A stretch of DNA of 64,000 nt, taken from assembly GCA_030180135.1 (NCBI GenBank), contig CM058230.1:28294067-28358066 (forward strand), in the 5' to 3' direction. Below, piece after piece: positions 45,156 through 55,900 of this stretch (position 1 is the stretch's first letter; the number at the start of each line of letters is the position of its first letter). The DNA comes from Orychophragmus violaceus. Taxonomy: Eukaryota; Streptophyta; Magnoliopsida; Brassicales; Brassicaceae. Below the pieces are notes generated by a model. The model was not told where the DNA came from, did no database searches, and worked only from the letters and a program-made list of their open reading frames with translations. The position numbers and the translations under genes are program-made.

Positions 45156-45981
45156 GAAAAAAGGAGAGGCCGTCGGGGTTTCTCTCTCCTCTTTAGAGAG
45201 AGGTTCTTCTCTCAAACCCTTCGGGTTTTTTTCTGATATTTCCTTCTTCCCGATTCTATATTTTTCAGAAGGATCTATCTTTTTCCCGGCGTTTACGGTC
45301 TTGTTTCGCCGGAATCTCCGGTTGTTTATATCGGATTTCGTTCCGTTTGTCTTCCGATTTCATGTCGGATCCTATCGTTTTGGACTTATGTCCGCTTTTC
45401 TCTTCTGACTTTTGTCGGATTTGCGATCTCTCCCTCGCCGGTGTATCTTCGTCATCACGCTCTGGTTTTTTTCTTGGTTTTGCTCTGCTTCTCCGAACCT
45501 CTCGGATTAATATCGTCACCGTCCACTGCTCGTAGAGGACGAGCTTATGGTGGGATTTGGACAAGCCCCTTGTTTGGGCTTCTCCGCGGCGGCGCCTCCT
45601 TGGATTTGTAGAAACCGGCGAAGCTTGGAAGCTGTGTTTATTCTCTTGCGGTGGCTGCAGATGGCGTCTTTAGGTGGTGCGAGTGTTGGTGAGATCGGCA
45701 AACGGCTCCTCGTTGTCAACAAAGATTTGGTCCGGCGAAGTTTGGTGGCGGTGTCCTTCCTCTCCGTTCACCGACTCTGCATGGCGGTGGTGTCTTTTGG
45801 GTGGACGCGTGGTCTTGACGGAGCTGCTTCGGATTTGGCCACGTGGCCTTGTTGGCAACTTTGTCTTTTGTTAGTACGGGCCTTGCTGTTTTCGCCCAAT
45901 ATGCTCTTTGTATCTCTCGGATCCGTTTGTACTTGGATAACGAATCCATGAAATGAAATCGTGACGACAAAAAAAAAAAAA
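45156..45981 (+). mobile_element. Poly(A) retroposon with 16-bp target duplication
   Basis: 826 bp ending in a run of 13 A and flanked by a perfect 16-bp duplication GATTTATAATCTAAGA (45140-45155 and 45982-45997). The body is GC-rich relative to its surroundings and starts GAAAAAAGGAGAGGCCGTCGG. A frame of 134 codons (45547-45951) shows no recognisable domain and is probably incidental. Size, tail and lack of coding function resemble the Sadhu non-coding retroposons of Arabidopsis, but I cannot confirm that by sequence. A 5'-truncated LINE 3' end is the alternative. Confidence 0.8.
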
Positions 45982-45997
45982 GATTTATAATCTAAGA

Positions 45998-47400
45998 TAC
46001 ATATTTATCTAGATATGGCGGTAAAAAGATCAACTAATATATTCATAAAGTTTATAATAAATAAATAAATAAATCCAGAAAAGGGAAAAAGGGAAACTAA
46101 CTTTGTCCTTTAAGTTGGCCGTGATTAACGGAACTGGGAGTCTTCTTTTCCTGGTCAAGATGTGGATTCTCAGTCATTGGTAAGGAGTGCCTTTGAACTT
46201 TGAAGTGTCCTTTGTCTTTTACTTGTCACGCCGTTTCTGTTGGTCTTTTTCTAGCCATATATCACCATTAACATATACTATCGTATTCGTATATTTATGG
46301 ATTATTAACGATTTTTATTATATAAACAAAACCTTTCACTCCTACATGTATGCTTCGAAGACCAGAAACACGATTAGTGGCAACAAAAAGCTCATTAGGT
46401 TCAAAACCTAACAGAAAGAAAACAATATTTGGCGTTTTGATACTCTGGCCGGCGTTTTTCTGTGTTTGATTGTTTGTGTACTATTTATAAAAATCATATG
46501 TTTTAGTGTAAGACTTAAGAAACATTAATAAATCATTGATTAACCACTGGACCAAAGAAAATTCCACAAACACAATCAATTTATGTGGCATCTACAATAT
46601 TTTGATTTTAGACCAATATATCTTTTTGAATGATTAAAAAGTTATGGCTCGTATATACTTCTAGGATGAACCCATCATGTAATTCAAATCCTTTTGGATT
46701 CCCTTAGACCCGTAGGATGGATCTAAATCGTGTAATTTTTTTTTTTTATGGAGTCTTCAATAAGGATCCAAAAGAGACTATTCCCAACATGAATCGAGTC
46801 GGCTATATATAGGATTCCTACGTTTTTGGTAATCAAAGAGTTACCAGTAAGCCAGCTCATCCATGGTAATACTGTATATTTTTAGATCCATCAAAGTAAA
46901 AAGTATTGGATTGGGTGTGCAAGTAATTATTAGTGTCTCTATTGCACTCACGCAAAGGGGAAATGGGCATCTTCATGTCCCCATTATAAATCATTAAAAG
47001 TATTCACGTTTGGTCCCATTTTAATCATGGATCTAAGTCACTAAACTAAAATCGTCTTAAACAAAATAACCAAAGAGTGAATAATTTAAGGGTCCCTTAC
47101 TTATATACTTAACATTAGAAAGTAACACAAAGCAACAGCATAGACTAATTAACTTTCGTTTCTCCGAATATTATATGCAAACACAAACATCAAAGTTCAA
47201 AAACCCACATCAAAGCAAACCCCATTTCAACTAAAAACACACAAAAAACCCATTTCTTTTTTTCAGTTTTAATTTGTGGTAATGATAACAGCGATTTAGT
47301 TTGACTAATCAACCATAAGTAAAATAACTTAGTTGAAATAAAAGAAAATACTTATAAGAGTGTAGTGATCTCGAGAGGAAATCAAATTAACAAATCTTCA
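45998..47400. other. Downstream region of the E6-like gene
   Basis: 1.4 kb, AT-rich, with no gene recognised. A 74-codon plus-strand frame at 46187-46411 shows no family signature. The first part (46120-46260) lies just beyond the retroposon. It probably includes the E6-like 3' untranslated region. Confidence 0.5.
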
Positions 47401-48255
47401 TCAAGGCTTGAACTGATCTTCTAGCTGTTCGTTCATCGTGTTCTTCTCCCACTTGGAATTGTACTGATCCTTGAAACTCTTCTCATCCTCGCTGTTGTAG
47501 TTGTTGTTCCCGTATGAATACGACTGGTCGTAGTTATTCTCAGTCGCCGGAGAAGAATAATAACCGGCAGGGCTTTTCTGGTGAGATTTCCGGTAGAAAT
47601 GGCCATGGTTTCTATCGTTGTAAAGGTCGTAGTAATAGTTACCTTTCTCCATGAATCTTGTGTCACTCATACCTTGTCTCTCCAAATTGTGGCTGTATCC
47701 TTTGTACGGCGTTTCACGTTCTAACTCCGTCCCGTAAGCGTTGGAGTTGTAGAAGCTTCTCTTGTCTTCATTGTTCTCCGGAAAAGACTCCTCCTTGACA
47801 TTTTCATCGTACTTGTTGTTGAACTCTTCGTTGTTGTAACGGTTGTTGTCGTAGCTCTCGGTCTTCTTCGGGTACTTCTCGTCGTAGTTGTTGTAAGACT
47901 CTTCGGTCTCGCTCAAGCTTGGAGTGGAGAAAGTATCACCGTTGAATTTCTCATCGTACTTGTTGTTGTTGTTGAACTCTTCTTTGTTGTTGTTGTAGGT
48001 GGTCTCGTGGCCATACAAGCCATAACCGTTGTCGGACTCGGGGAGAAAGGTAGGATCTTGTTCTTGGTCTTTCTTGTTGGGGAAGGATTCTTCTACTGTG
48101 GTTTTCTCGGTGGTCTCGAGAGGGAGGACATTGTCTTTGGGGGATTCACGGTGGAATTTGCCAAAGAAGTAGCTGTCTCTTGCATTGGTTTGAGTGGAGA
48201 GAAGAACAATTGTTGTGAAGAAGAAGAAGATGGAGCTTCTGGTGGAGAAAGCCAT
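47401..48255 (-). CDS. E6-like secreted protein
   Basis: A single-exon gene of 284 residues. Residues 1-25 are a signal peptide (hydrophobic IFFFFTTIVLLSTQTNA, probable cleavage before RDSYFFGKF). The middle is low-complexity and rich in Asn, Tyr, Glu and Lys, with repeats of the type YNNN-KEEFNNN and KYDE. The motif QGMSDTRFMEKGNYYYDLYNDRNH (residues about 190-215) is the family signature. The E6 family is named from a cotton-fibre protein; members are secreted, probably cell-wall associated, and of unknown biochemistry. From memory the Arabidopsis counterpart is At1g28400, which would agree with the NSL1 synteny. No stop or frameshift is seen, so it is likely functional. Confidence 0.88.
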   Translation of the reverse strand: MAFSTRSSIFFFFTTIVLLSTQTNARDSYFFGKFHRESPKDNVLPLETTEKTTVEESFPNKKDQEQDPTFLPESDNGYGLYGHETTYNNNKEEFNNNNKYDEKFNGDTFSTPSLSETEESYNNYDEKYPKKTESYDNNRYNNEEFNNKYDENVKEESFPENNEDKRSFYNSNAYGTELERETPYKGYSHNLERQGMSDTRFMEKGNYYYDLYNDRNHGHFYRKSHQKSPAGYYSSPATENNYDQSYSYGNNNYNSEDEKSFKDQYNSKWEKNTMNEQLEDQFKP

Positions 48256-48322
48256 GATGTGTTGTGTAGTGTGACAGTGAGAAGAGAAGAGACAATGTGA
48301 TATTGTCGATTTATTGTGTGCT

Positions 48323-48330
48323 TATATAGA
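48323..48330 (-). promoter_or_regulatory. TATA box of the E6-like gene
   Basis: Minus-strand CTATATAAG, about 70 bases upstream of the ATG, leaving a short leader of roughly 40 bases. Good match to the plant TATA consensus. Confidence 0.6.
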
Positions 48331-48393
48331 AATAAGTTCTTTGGGTTTTTGTTTTCTTTAGAAATTGTGGACTTTTTTAATTTGAAGTCGTTA

Positions 48394-48571
48394 GAGCATC
48401 CTCATTCATGAATAGACGAATGACAAGCTGCCACGTGTCATGAACAGTGTAAGAACCGGTTTTTAAATAAGGATTTTTAGAATCCGGTTCTTAACTATTC
48501 ATGTGGAACCCACAATATTTTAATAATTTTTTTTAAAAACTCCACCGTAAGAAACTTTAATGGACATGCTC
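48394..48571. mobile_element. PIF/Harbinger-like MITE (178 bp)
   Basis: Inverted ends GAGCATCCTCATTCAT and (from the other end) GAGCATGTCCATTAAA, with a TTA duplication on both sides (48391-48393 and 48572-48574). Non-coding, upstream of the E6-like gene promoter. Confidence 0.75.
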
Positions 48572-48895
48572 TTAGGTACAAATGGAGACTGGATAGGTGA
48601 TAATTGTTGATTGTGGGTCCAGTTGGATGAGATGATTTTTCAAATAGGTAGCTCAGCTTTCTTGCCTATACGATTAGTTTACAAGAAAAGGTAATTAACC
48701 ACTCTCTTTTTCTTTTTTAACTTCAGCAGAAAACATATTATCGACTAATTTCGCTGAGATGAAAACATGGCTCGTATTTTTTTATGTTTCTTCAATCCAT
48801 GTCATCATGACATTGTTTCTTAGTAGCTGAGGAGTTATAACCAAAACTCAGGTCCTCTCATATTAGTTTTTGGATTGGTAGTATTAGTTGAAAGT

Positions 48896-50000
48896 TTTTT
48901 TTTTTTTTTTAATATTATTATATTAATTAATATCAAACCGAAATTGAATTCGGGATAACCGGTTACAGACCAGACCTACTCAGAAGTAAAAAAACCACAC
49001 CAATTGAACCAGGGAAAATCTCAAACCAGCCCAAAACTCCCGATTAGGGTTATATTAATTTAGGTACGTTTTTGCAGATTCGCCAGACGTCGCCGGCGGC
49101 TGTGAGACCGGAGCGACTCGCGGCGACCGACGTCAACCACCTCTCCGGAACCCGGAGGACCAACCCTCGCACCGACTCCCGACTTCCCCTAACTCCTCCA
49201 CTCAAATTCCCACGGACTAATCCGGTGGATCTTGGAGACCCGAGTCTTCCTCGTGGAAAAGCTCCAAACTAGTCGAAATCTCTATCCCTTAGTCCGCCTC
49301 GAAACCTCTCCGAACTCCGGTCAAGGAGATAAAACGGAGAAAGCGCGGCGGCAAGGACACCACACTTCCCGCCGACAAACCTCTCCCTATACGCAGAGAT
49401 CTCACGAAGCACCTCCACGCAACCTCCCCAACAAACCGCGCACACCCTCCTAGCCTTCCCGGAGCTTTCCGCCTCCGCGCTTTCCTTGCCTCGCCGCAAA
49501 CAAACGGCAATAATCCGGCGACTTACAAAGTACCGGAGCTTGCGATTGCACACATCCGAAATCGCCTCTCCCTCCTCCGCGCTTTTCTTGCCTTGTCGCC
49601 GTCCCCGAGCAACAATAATCCGGCGTCTTACAGAGGCCCGTCGATTAGATCTAGGAACACCGTCGCTCGCTCCTCCGGGAAGTTTTCCTCACCTCGCGCA
49701 GTCGTAGTCCAGAAGAGGCGAGACATCTTCTGAGTCGCCTTCGCCGATCCCAGCTTCAGATGCGAGCTTTACACGAGCATGGGAGACCCCTCACATCACC
49801 GGCGAAGATCACCGTACGACGGAGAGGCCTCCTGAGCGACAACAACGAACGACGCGACCTTAGATTTAGAGAGAATTTAAGACCGGTCGCGTGTACTCAC
49901 GCGCACGACCTCACTTCATCAGAACTTAGTACTCCAAATGTGGCAAGATATCTAAATCCGAAGAACCAATCCGCATTAGAAGATAATGAACCAAACTAAA
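48896..50000 (-). mobile_element. GC-rich retroposon-like block with poly(A) on the minus strand
   Basis: At the left edge a run of about 15 T (48896-48912) is, on the minus strand, a poly(A) tail. It is preceded by the tail-like sequence ATTCAATTTCGGTTTGATATTAATTAATATAATAATATT. The interior (49070-49930) is GC-rich, unlike its flanks, with several overlapping short frames (Arg- and Pro-rich) and no domain. Flanking GGTAGTATTAGTTGAAAG (left) and GGTAGTTACTAGTTAAAT (about 50174) may be a decayed target duplication; the right boundary is uncertain. Confidence 0.4.
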
Positions 50001-51245
50001 CCCAGGGAAATACACAAACATATCCCTAACTGCTATACTTGAAAAAACGATATCAAATCCGATCTGAATTTGACATGAAAATAAATACATAAATAGAACT
50101 CAAATTCTAAATGCAAAAAAAAAAATCTGATATCTGAAAACCCGGTCAAAACCCAAACATATATCCGAACAATGGTAGTTACTAGTTAAATCATATATTT
50201 TCTTTTAATTCTCTTTTATGATTTTTTCGTTTTCACTTCATCTCTAATATTATTTGCTAGGAACCTTAAAAATAAACTGAGATTTTCATTAACATATAAA
50301 AGAGATGAGTCAATCAACTCATTGCAAATTGATTTTAAACACATGTTGTTCATACTTTTTTTTTAATTGTACCTCAACAGACAATTAAAAATTGTTATAA
50401 AGCTAACACGAAATAAAGTTCAAAGTTTATCAGCTAATTACAACCATTTATATGATGAATCATACATCAGACTCAGAATTTTATAATTAGTAAAAAACTA
50501 TATTACAACTATCATTATAGCAAATTTACTGGCATAAGATGTAAGCTCATGTCTAAATTATTATCATATCCCAAATTCTTTGTGCACTAGTCCAGGACAT
50601 GGTTATATTCGTAAGGGCATCTCCAATGTATTATTCCATTTTTTTTTTTTAAATTGTAATCACTCCAAAATGGAGTTAAGTTCTACTTCAACCCTATTTT
50701 ATTTTAGAGTAAAAATGGAGTGATGATTTAAAAATGGAATATTACTCTATATTTGAAATAATCTCATTTTTACTCTATTTTGGAATTGAAAATGCAGTCC
50801 TATTGAAAATAGTCTAACAACATTGTTTAGTTTTTGTCAATATTTCGAATAAACATTGAAAAGCTGGATAATTTTGTGTTGTTTATAAACAGTTTCTCTC
50901 TAATTCAGCCTTCTAAAATAATTGACATAATAGTGTCGTGTTGATCATTAGACAACCTCGAGATGCTTTCTTATGCAAAAATCACTTTATAGTTATGTCT
51001 TCTAAAGGTCTCAACTTTCCCGATCTTCAAGCAAACCCAAAATTATACTATATGATTATTATTTCACTGTCAGACAAAACCATACTTATGTAAAGCTGAT
51101 TTGAAATGCACCAGTAATTTTACCATCACGTAGTCATAATCATTCTTGCTTTCTACTATAAGAATAATTAATGGTTTGGTCTGATTAACATTTACATCTG
51201 AAGAAACAATATGAATTTGTTATTGATATGTAGTTAAGAAAAACC
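50001..51245. other. Intergenic with a MITE fragment
   Basis: AT-rich. At about 50614-50815 a fragment begins AAGGGCATCTCCAATG and resembles the ends of the MITE-type elements at 37917 and 38591. No gene seen. Confidence 0.5.
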
Positions 51246-51400
51246 AATACTGCAATCTTAGGGATAAAAAATCTCAGGGACGAAGGAGAGAGAGAACCTA
51301 GAGAGAGAAACCTAGAGAGATAAAGTTCGAGAAAAACCCCTTTCGCTTAAGATCCCAGTCACCGTCGATCTCGGCGGCGACGACCGAAGCTCTCCTCACT

Positions 51401-52939
51401 ATGGGGAAGAAGAAAAAATCGCCCTCTGCGAAAACCCCTTTCTCTACTCAAACTAGATCTCAGTCGAAATCTGCTTCCTTGGACCTTCCTAAGGATGCCT
51501 CTTCGTCAGTAAACCCAGTCGCCTCTGACCAAGCGGCTGCCGGTTCCGAGCCAGTCTCCCCATCAGCGGAGATTGCTTCGACCCAGAAGAAATCCGTGGA
51601 AGAAATCCTGACGACAACCAAGACTCAACCGGTGAACATGTCGGAGCCAGATCTGCCTCCGATGAGTTCGAATCTAGTAAATCTAGGCAAGGAAACTGGA
51701 ACTGAACTTGGCAGAGTTGCTGGAGACTCTCCCAGAACCACGCCCCCTGCAGAATCTTTGATTGCTTCTGAAACTGGTCCGGCTGTGCCTGACCCAAAAT
51801 CCCCGACTAAAGTCAGTACGAAAGAAGGTCCGGGTCAGTCTAATAAACCACTCTGGACGGATCTCTTGAAAACCTCATCAAGGAGACTGTGCAAGAGAGA
51901 TGAGGGTTTCACTTTGGATTCAGGGGAAAGGTGTGTCAAAATCCCCAACAAAGTCATTGAGGAGAACAAGAAGCAATGGGAACCATTCATCATTGGACAG
52001 TTCTACTGTGATGCCCCATCTAGAGGAGCGGTGTCAGCAGTTGTGAACGGGATTTGGAGTCCTAGATTTAGGGACATAACTGTTTCTAGACTCAGTGAGA
52101 AGGCTTATCTTATTCGCATCCCGTCTCAGGCAACAAGAACCAAAGTTCTGAATCAAAGAATGTGGCACATAGATGGAGAAACCATGTTTGTTGCCAACTG
52201 GGAGCCTGGCCTTACTCCGGAAAAGCCAGAGCTCACTTCCATTCCAGTTTGGTTAGAGTTAAGAGGAGTACCTTACCAATTCTTCAATGATGGAGGTCTG
52301 GAACGAATTGTAAGTCTGATAGGTCACCCAGTGGACTTACATCCGTCAACTGCTAATCTCACAGACCTGGAGGTGGCAAGGGTTTACACCCTGATCGATC
52401 CCAGGAAGAGAGTACCAGAATTTGTAAATGCCCAGTTTGAATCAGGTCACATCCAGAGAGTGCAAGTCTCAAGCCCGTGGCTTCCTCCTATATGTCCGAA
52501 TTGTGATCAGGTAGGACACAGCTTGAAATGCTGCCCCTCGGCTCCAGTCACATGTGACCTATGCTCTTCGAAGCTTCATGGTTCTGCGGACTGCCCACGA
52601 GTCAGTAAGAAGCCTCAGAATAAATTCCCACCAGCTCAAAAATATGTTCAGAAGATCCAGGTTGACAAAGGCAAAAAGGTTGTTGGTCAGAAACCTGTTG
52701 ATCAGGTCTGGAAAACTCCTGGACAGGAGGGCTTACTTGGACAGGAAGGGGCGTTTGGATCGTCATCCAAGGACCAGACTAAGTCTGCAAATCAAGTAAC
52801 TCAAGTAGAAAACGTGGATGAGGAAGACTATGAGGACTCAGACCCAGATTTAGCTCAGGATCCAGAGGATGGATTCATCAAACACTTGTCAAGTAGGCAG
52901 AAGAAGCTGCTTCGGGGCCAAGGCCCCAAAATCCATTAA
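51401..52939 (+). CDS. LINE ORF1 protein (DUF4283 and zinc knuckles)
   Basis: 512 residues. The N-terminal 150 residues are Ser/Pro/Thr-rich and disordered. Residues about 185-335 form a DUF4283-like RNA-binding fold (KQWEPFIIGQFYCDAPSRGAV ... FVANWEPGLTPEKPELTSIPVWLELRGVPYQF). Two CX2CX4HX4C-type knuckles follow (CPNCDQVGHSLKCC and CDLCSSKLHGSADC, residues about 365-400). A basic, then acidic tail ends at TAA. It packages and chaperones the LINE RNA. The ATG at 51401 sits in a good context after the leader. Confidence 0.9.
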   Translation: MGKKKKSPSAKTPFSTQTRSQSKSASLDLPKDASSSVNPVASDQAAAGSEPVSPSAEIASTQKKSVEEILTTTKTQPVNMSEPDLPPMSSNLVNLGKETGTELGRVAGDSPRTTPPAESLIASETGPAVPDPKSPTKVSTKEGPGQSNKPLWTDLLKTSSRRLCKRDEGFTLDSGERCVKIPNKVIEENKKQWEPFIIGQFYCDAPSRGAVSAVVNGIWSPRFRDITVSRLSEKAYLIRIPSQATRTKVLNQRMWHIDGETMFVANWEPGLTPEKPELTSIPVWLELRGVPYQFFNDGGLERIVSLIGHPVDLHPSTANLTDLEVARVYTLIDPRKRVPEFVNAQFESGHIQRVQVSSPWLPPICPNCDQVGHSLKCCPSAPVTCDLCSSKLHGSADCPRVSKKPQNKFPPAQKYVQKIQVDKGKKVVGQKPVDQVWKTPGQEGLLGQEGAFGSSSKDQTKSANQVTQVENVDEEDYEDSDPDLAQDPEDGFIKHLSSRQKKLLRGQGPKIH

Positions 52940-52949
52940 TTTTTCATAT

Positions 52950-55900
52950 ATGGAAGAATTTTTTGACACTTTTTGTTGGAATGTCCGTGGATTTAACAAA
53001 GCGGTTAGAAGAAGGAATTTCAGGCGTTGGCTCAAGCATAATAAAGCCTTTTTTAGGAGCCTAATAGAGACCAAAGTAAAGTCTCATAATATTAGTAAGT
53101 TTATGACAAAAACCTTCCCGGAATGGAACTATGAGGTGAACTATGAACACTCCGATAGGGGCAGAATTCTGATCATTTGGGATCCGAGAGTTGCAGTCAC
53201 AATCTTGGCTAAATCTGCTCAGTGTGTCACTTGTTTGGTCAAGACTCCTAAGGATGAAGATGAGATGGTTTTCTCCTTTGTTTATGCTTTGAATACAAGG
53301 GAAGACAGTAGAGAACTATGGCAGGAGATTACTTCCATGGCTAGTAACCCAATCCTGGCAGATAAACCTTGGGCAGTTTTGGGAGACTTTAACCAAGCCT
53401 TGGACCCTCAGGATTCTTCCTCTGTTTCAACTAGAATACCAGGGTCGATGAGGGAGTTTCGTGATTGTCTCATTCAAGCTGAGCTCACAGACCTTACATT
53501 CAAAGGACACTACCACACTTGGTGGAATAAGAATGAAGACTACCCGCTTACTCGGAAGCTGGACAAAGTAATAGTTAATGACATTTGGAAACTTCGCTTT
53601 CCACTCTCTTATGCTCACTTTGGAGACCCAGAATTTTCAGACCATTCTCCCAGCTGCATTCACCTGGGGAACCCGGAGACTCCTCCTAGAAGATCCTTCA
53701 TGTTTGCTAATTATCTGGCAAACAATCCTGGTTTTTTACCTCTCCTTGTTGAGGTTTGGAATGGTCTTCACTTCAATGGTTCAGAGATGTATTGTTTTGC
53801 CAAGAAGTTAAAAGCATTAAAGAAGCCCTTGAAAAAGCTCTACAAGGACAACTACTCTGGTTTAGAGAAACGAGTTCAGCAATCGCTTGAGGAGTTGAAG
53901 TCTAAACAAGCTGAACTCCTTACAAACCCAACCAGAGAAACTGCTCATAACGAGAAGAAGGCTTATAAGCTTTGGTCTGAGCTAGCTGCAGCTGAGGAAT
54001 CCTTTCTTATGCAGAGATCAAGAGTCACGTGGATGAAAGAAGGTGATCTTTGCACAGCTTTCTTCTTCAGGAAAATTGCTGGAAGGAAGGCGAAAAACTT
54101 CATCCACTATTTGATAACTGATGATGGTGAGAAGGTTGACACTAAAGATGGGATTCAGAACATATGTCTCACCTACTATTCGGGTCTGCTTAGTGTTGAG
54201 CCAGCTAGACTTTCTACTGAGGAGCTTGCGGGCATCTCAAATCTCACTAGAAATTGTTGCAGCTCAAACCTTAAAGACTTCCTTCAAGCTCCTGTAATGG
54301 CCTCAGAAATTAAAGATGTCCTTTTCAATCTGCCCAAGAATAAAACGCCAGGACCTGACGGGTTTACAGCAGAATTTTTTCAGCAATCTTGGGACATTTT
54401 GGGCTATGACTTCACCAAAGCAGTCCTAGAGTTCTTCTCTTCGGGTAAACTTCTTACCCAATGGAACGCTATGGTTATTGCCCTGATTCCAAAGAAAATA
54501 AACGCAGAGAGAATCTCGGATTTTAGACCTATATCGCTTTGTAATGTTTTTTACAAAGTGATATCCAGAATTTTGGCCAAAAGACTGCAGAAGGCAGTGT
54601 CCGAGCTGGTCCAGAACACCCAATCTGCTTTTGTCAAAAACAGACTGATGGTTGAAAATATTCTTCTAGCCACAGAATTTGTTCAAGGGTTTAATCAGAG
54701 CAGCATTACCCCTAGAGGAGTTTTAAAGGTGGACCTTCGTAAGGCTTTCGACTCTCTCAATTGGGAATTTGTTATTAAAGCTTTGGATGCAGCAGGATTT
54801 CCTGAAATCTTCATTGGATGGATCTCTCAGTGTATTACGACCCCAAGCTACTCTATCTGTGTGAATGGAGAGAACTGCGGCTTCTTTAAGGGTAGAAAGG
54901 GATTAAGGCAGGGAGACCCTATCTCTCCCTACCTCTTTGTTTTGGCAATGGAACTTCTAGCAAGCAGTCTGGATAGGAAGTTCTCCGAGGGTCTTATTGG
55001 TTATCATCCCAAAGCATCGGCTCTACAAATCTCCCACCTTGCCTTCGCGGATGATTTGATGGTTTTCTATGATGGTAAGGAAGAATCGATTGAAGGAATT
55101 ATATCTGTCTTGGAGGCTTTTCATGGTATCTCGGGACTGGTCATGAATAGGGATAAGACTTCTCTGTTCTCTGCGGGATTGACAAGTGAAGAAACGAATG
55201 CTCTAAATGAGCTTGGCTTTAATAAAGGCTCCTTCCCAATGCGATATCTGGGCTTACCACTATTGCACCGTAAACTTCAGATCAGAGACTATTCTCCTTT
55301 GCTTGATACTCTAGAAAAGAAGTTCACAGGCTGGGAGACAAAGCTGTTATCCTTCTCCGGCAGGCTGCAGCTATTAATTTCGGTTATAAGCAGCACCCTA
55401 AATTTCTGGATGACAGCGTTTATTCTCCCATCCGGATGTATAAAAAAGATCGATCAAATGTGTAGCAGATTCTTGTGGAATGGAGATATTCTGAAAGCCA
55501 CAGGGATTAAAGTTGCATGGAAAACCCTCTGCCTCCCTAAAGACGAAGGCGGTCTAGGCTTGAGGGACTTGAGGCTGTGGAACAAGGTTCTATCTCTGAA
55601 GTTGGTTTGGCTCCTCTTTTCTTCTAGCGGCTCACTATGGGTGGCTTGGGTTAAGCACCATCATCTAGCTAGAAGTAGCTATTGGGACTGTGAAATCTCG
55701 CAACAAGACTCTTGGATATGGAAGCAACTTATCTCTCTTAAACCTTTAGCAAGGAAATTCGTTTCCTGCAAAATAAGCGATGGAAGACAAGCAAGTTTCT
55801 GGTCTGATAACTGGACGCCAATGGGCCCTTTGATTAACATCTTTGGAGATGGAGGTCTGAGGCACATTGGAGTCCAGAGACATGCTCTTGTCTATGAAGC

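Noticed and set aside
45547..45951. 134-codon frame as a host gene
   Set aside because: It lies wholly inside a retroposon bounded by a 16-bp duplication and has no recognisable domain.
49072..49999. Several Arg/Pro-rich overlapping frames as genes
   Set aside because: They overlap in opposite strands in a GC-rich island and none shows a domain or conserved motif.
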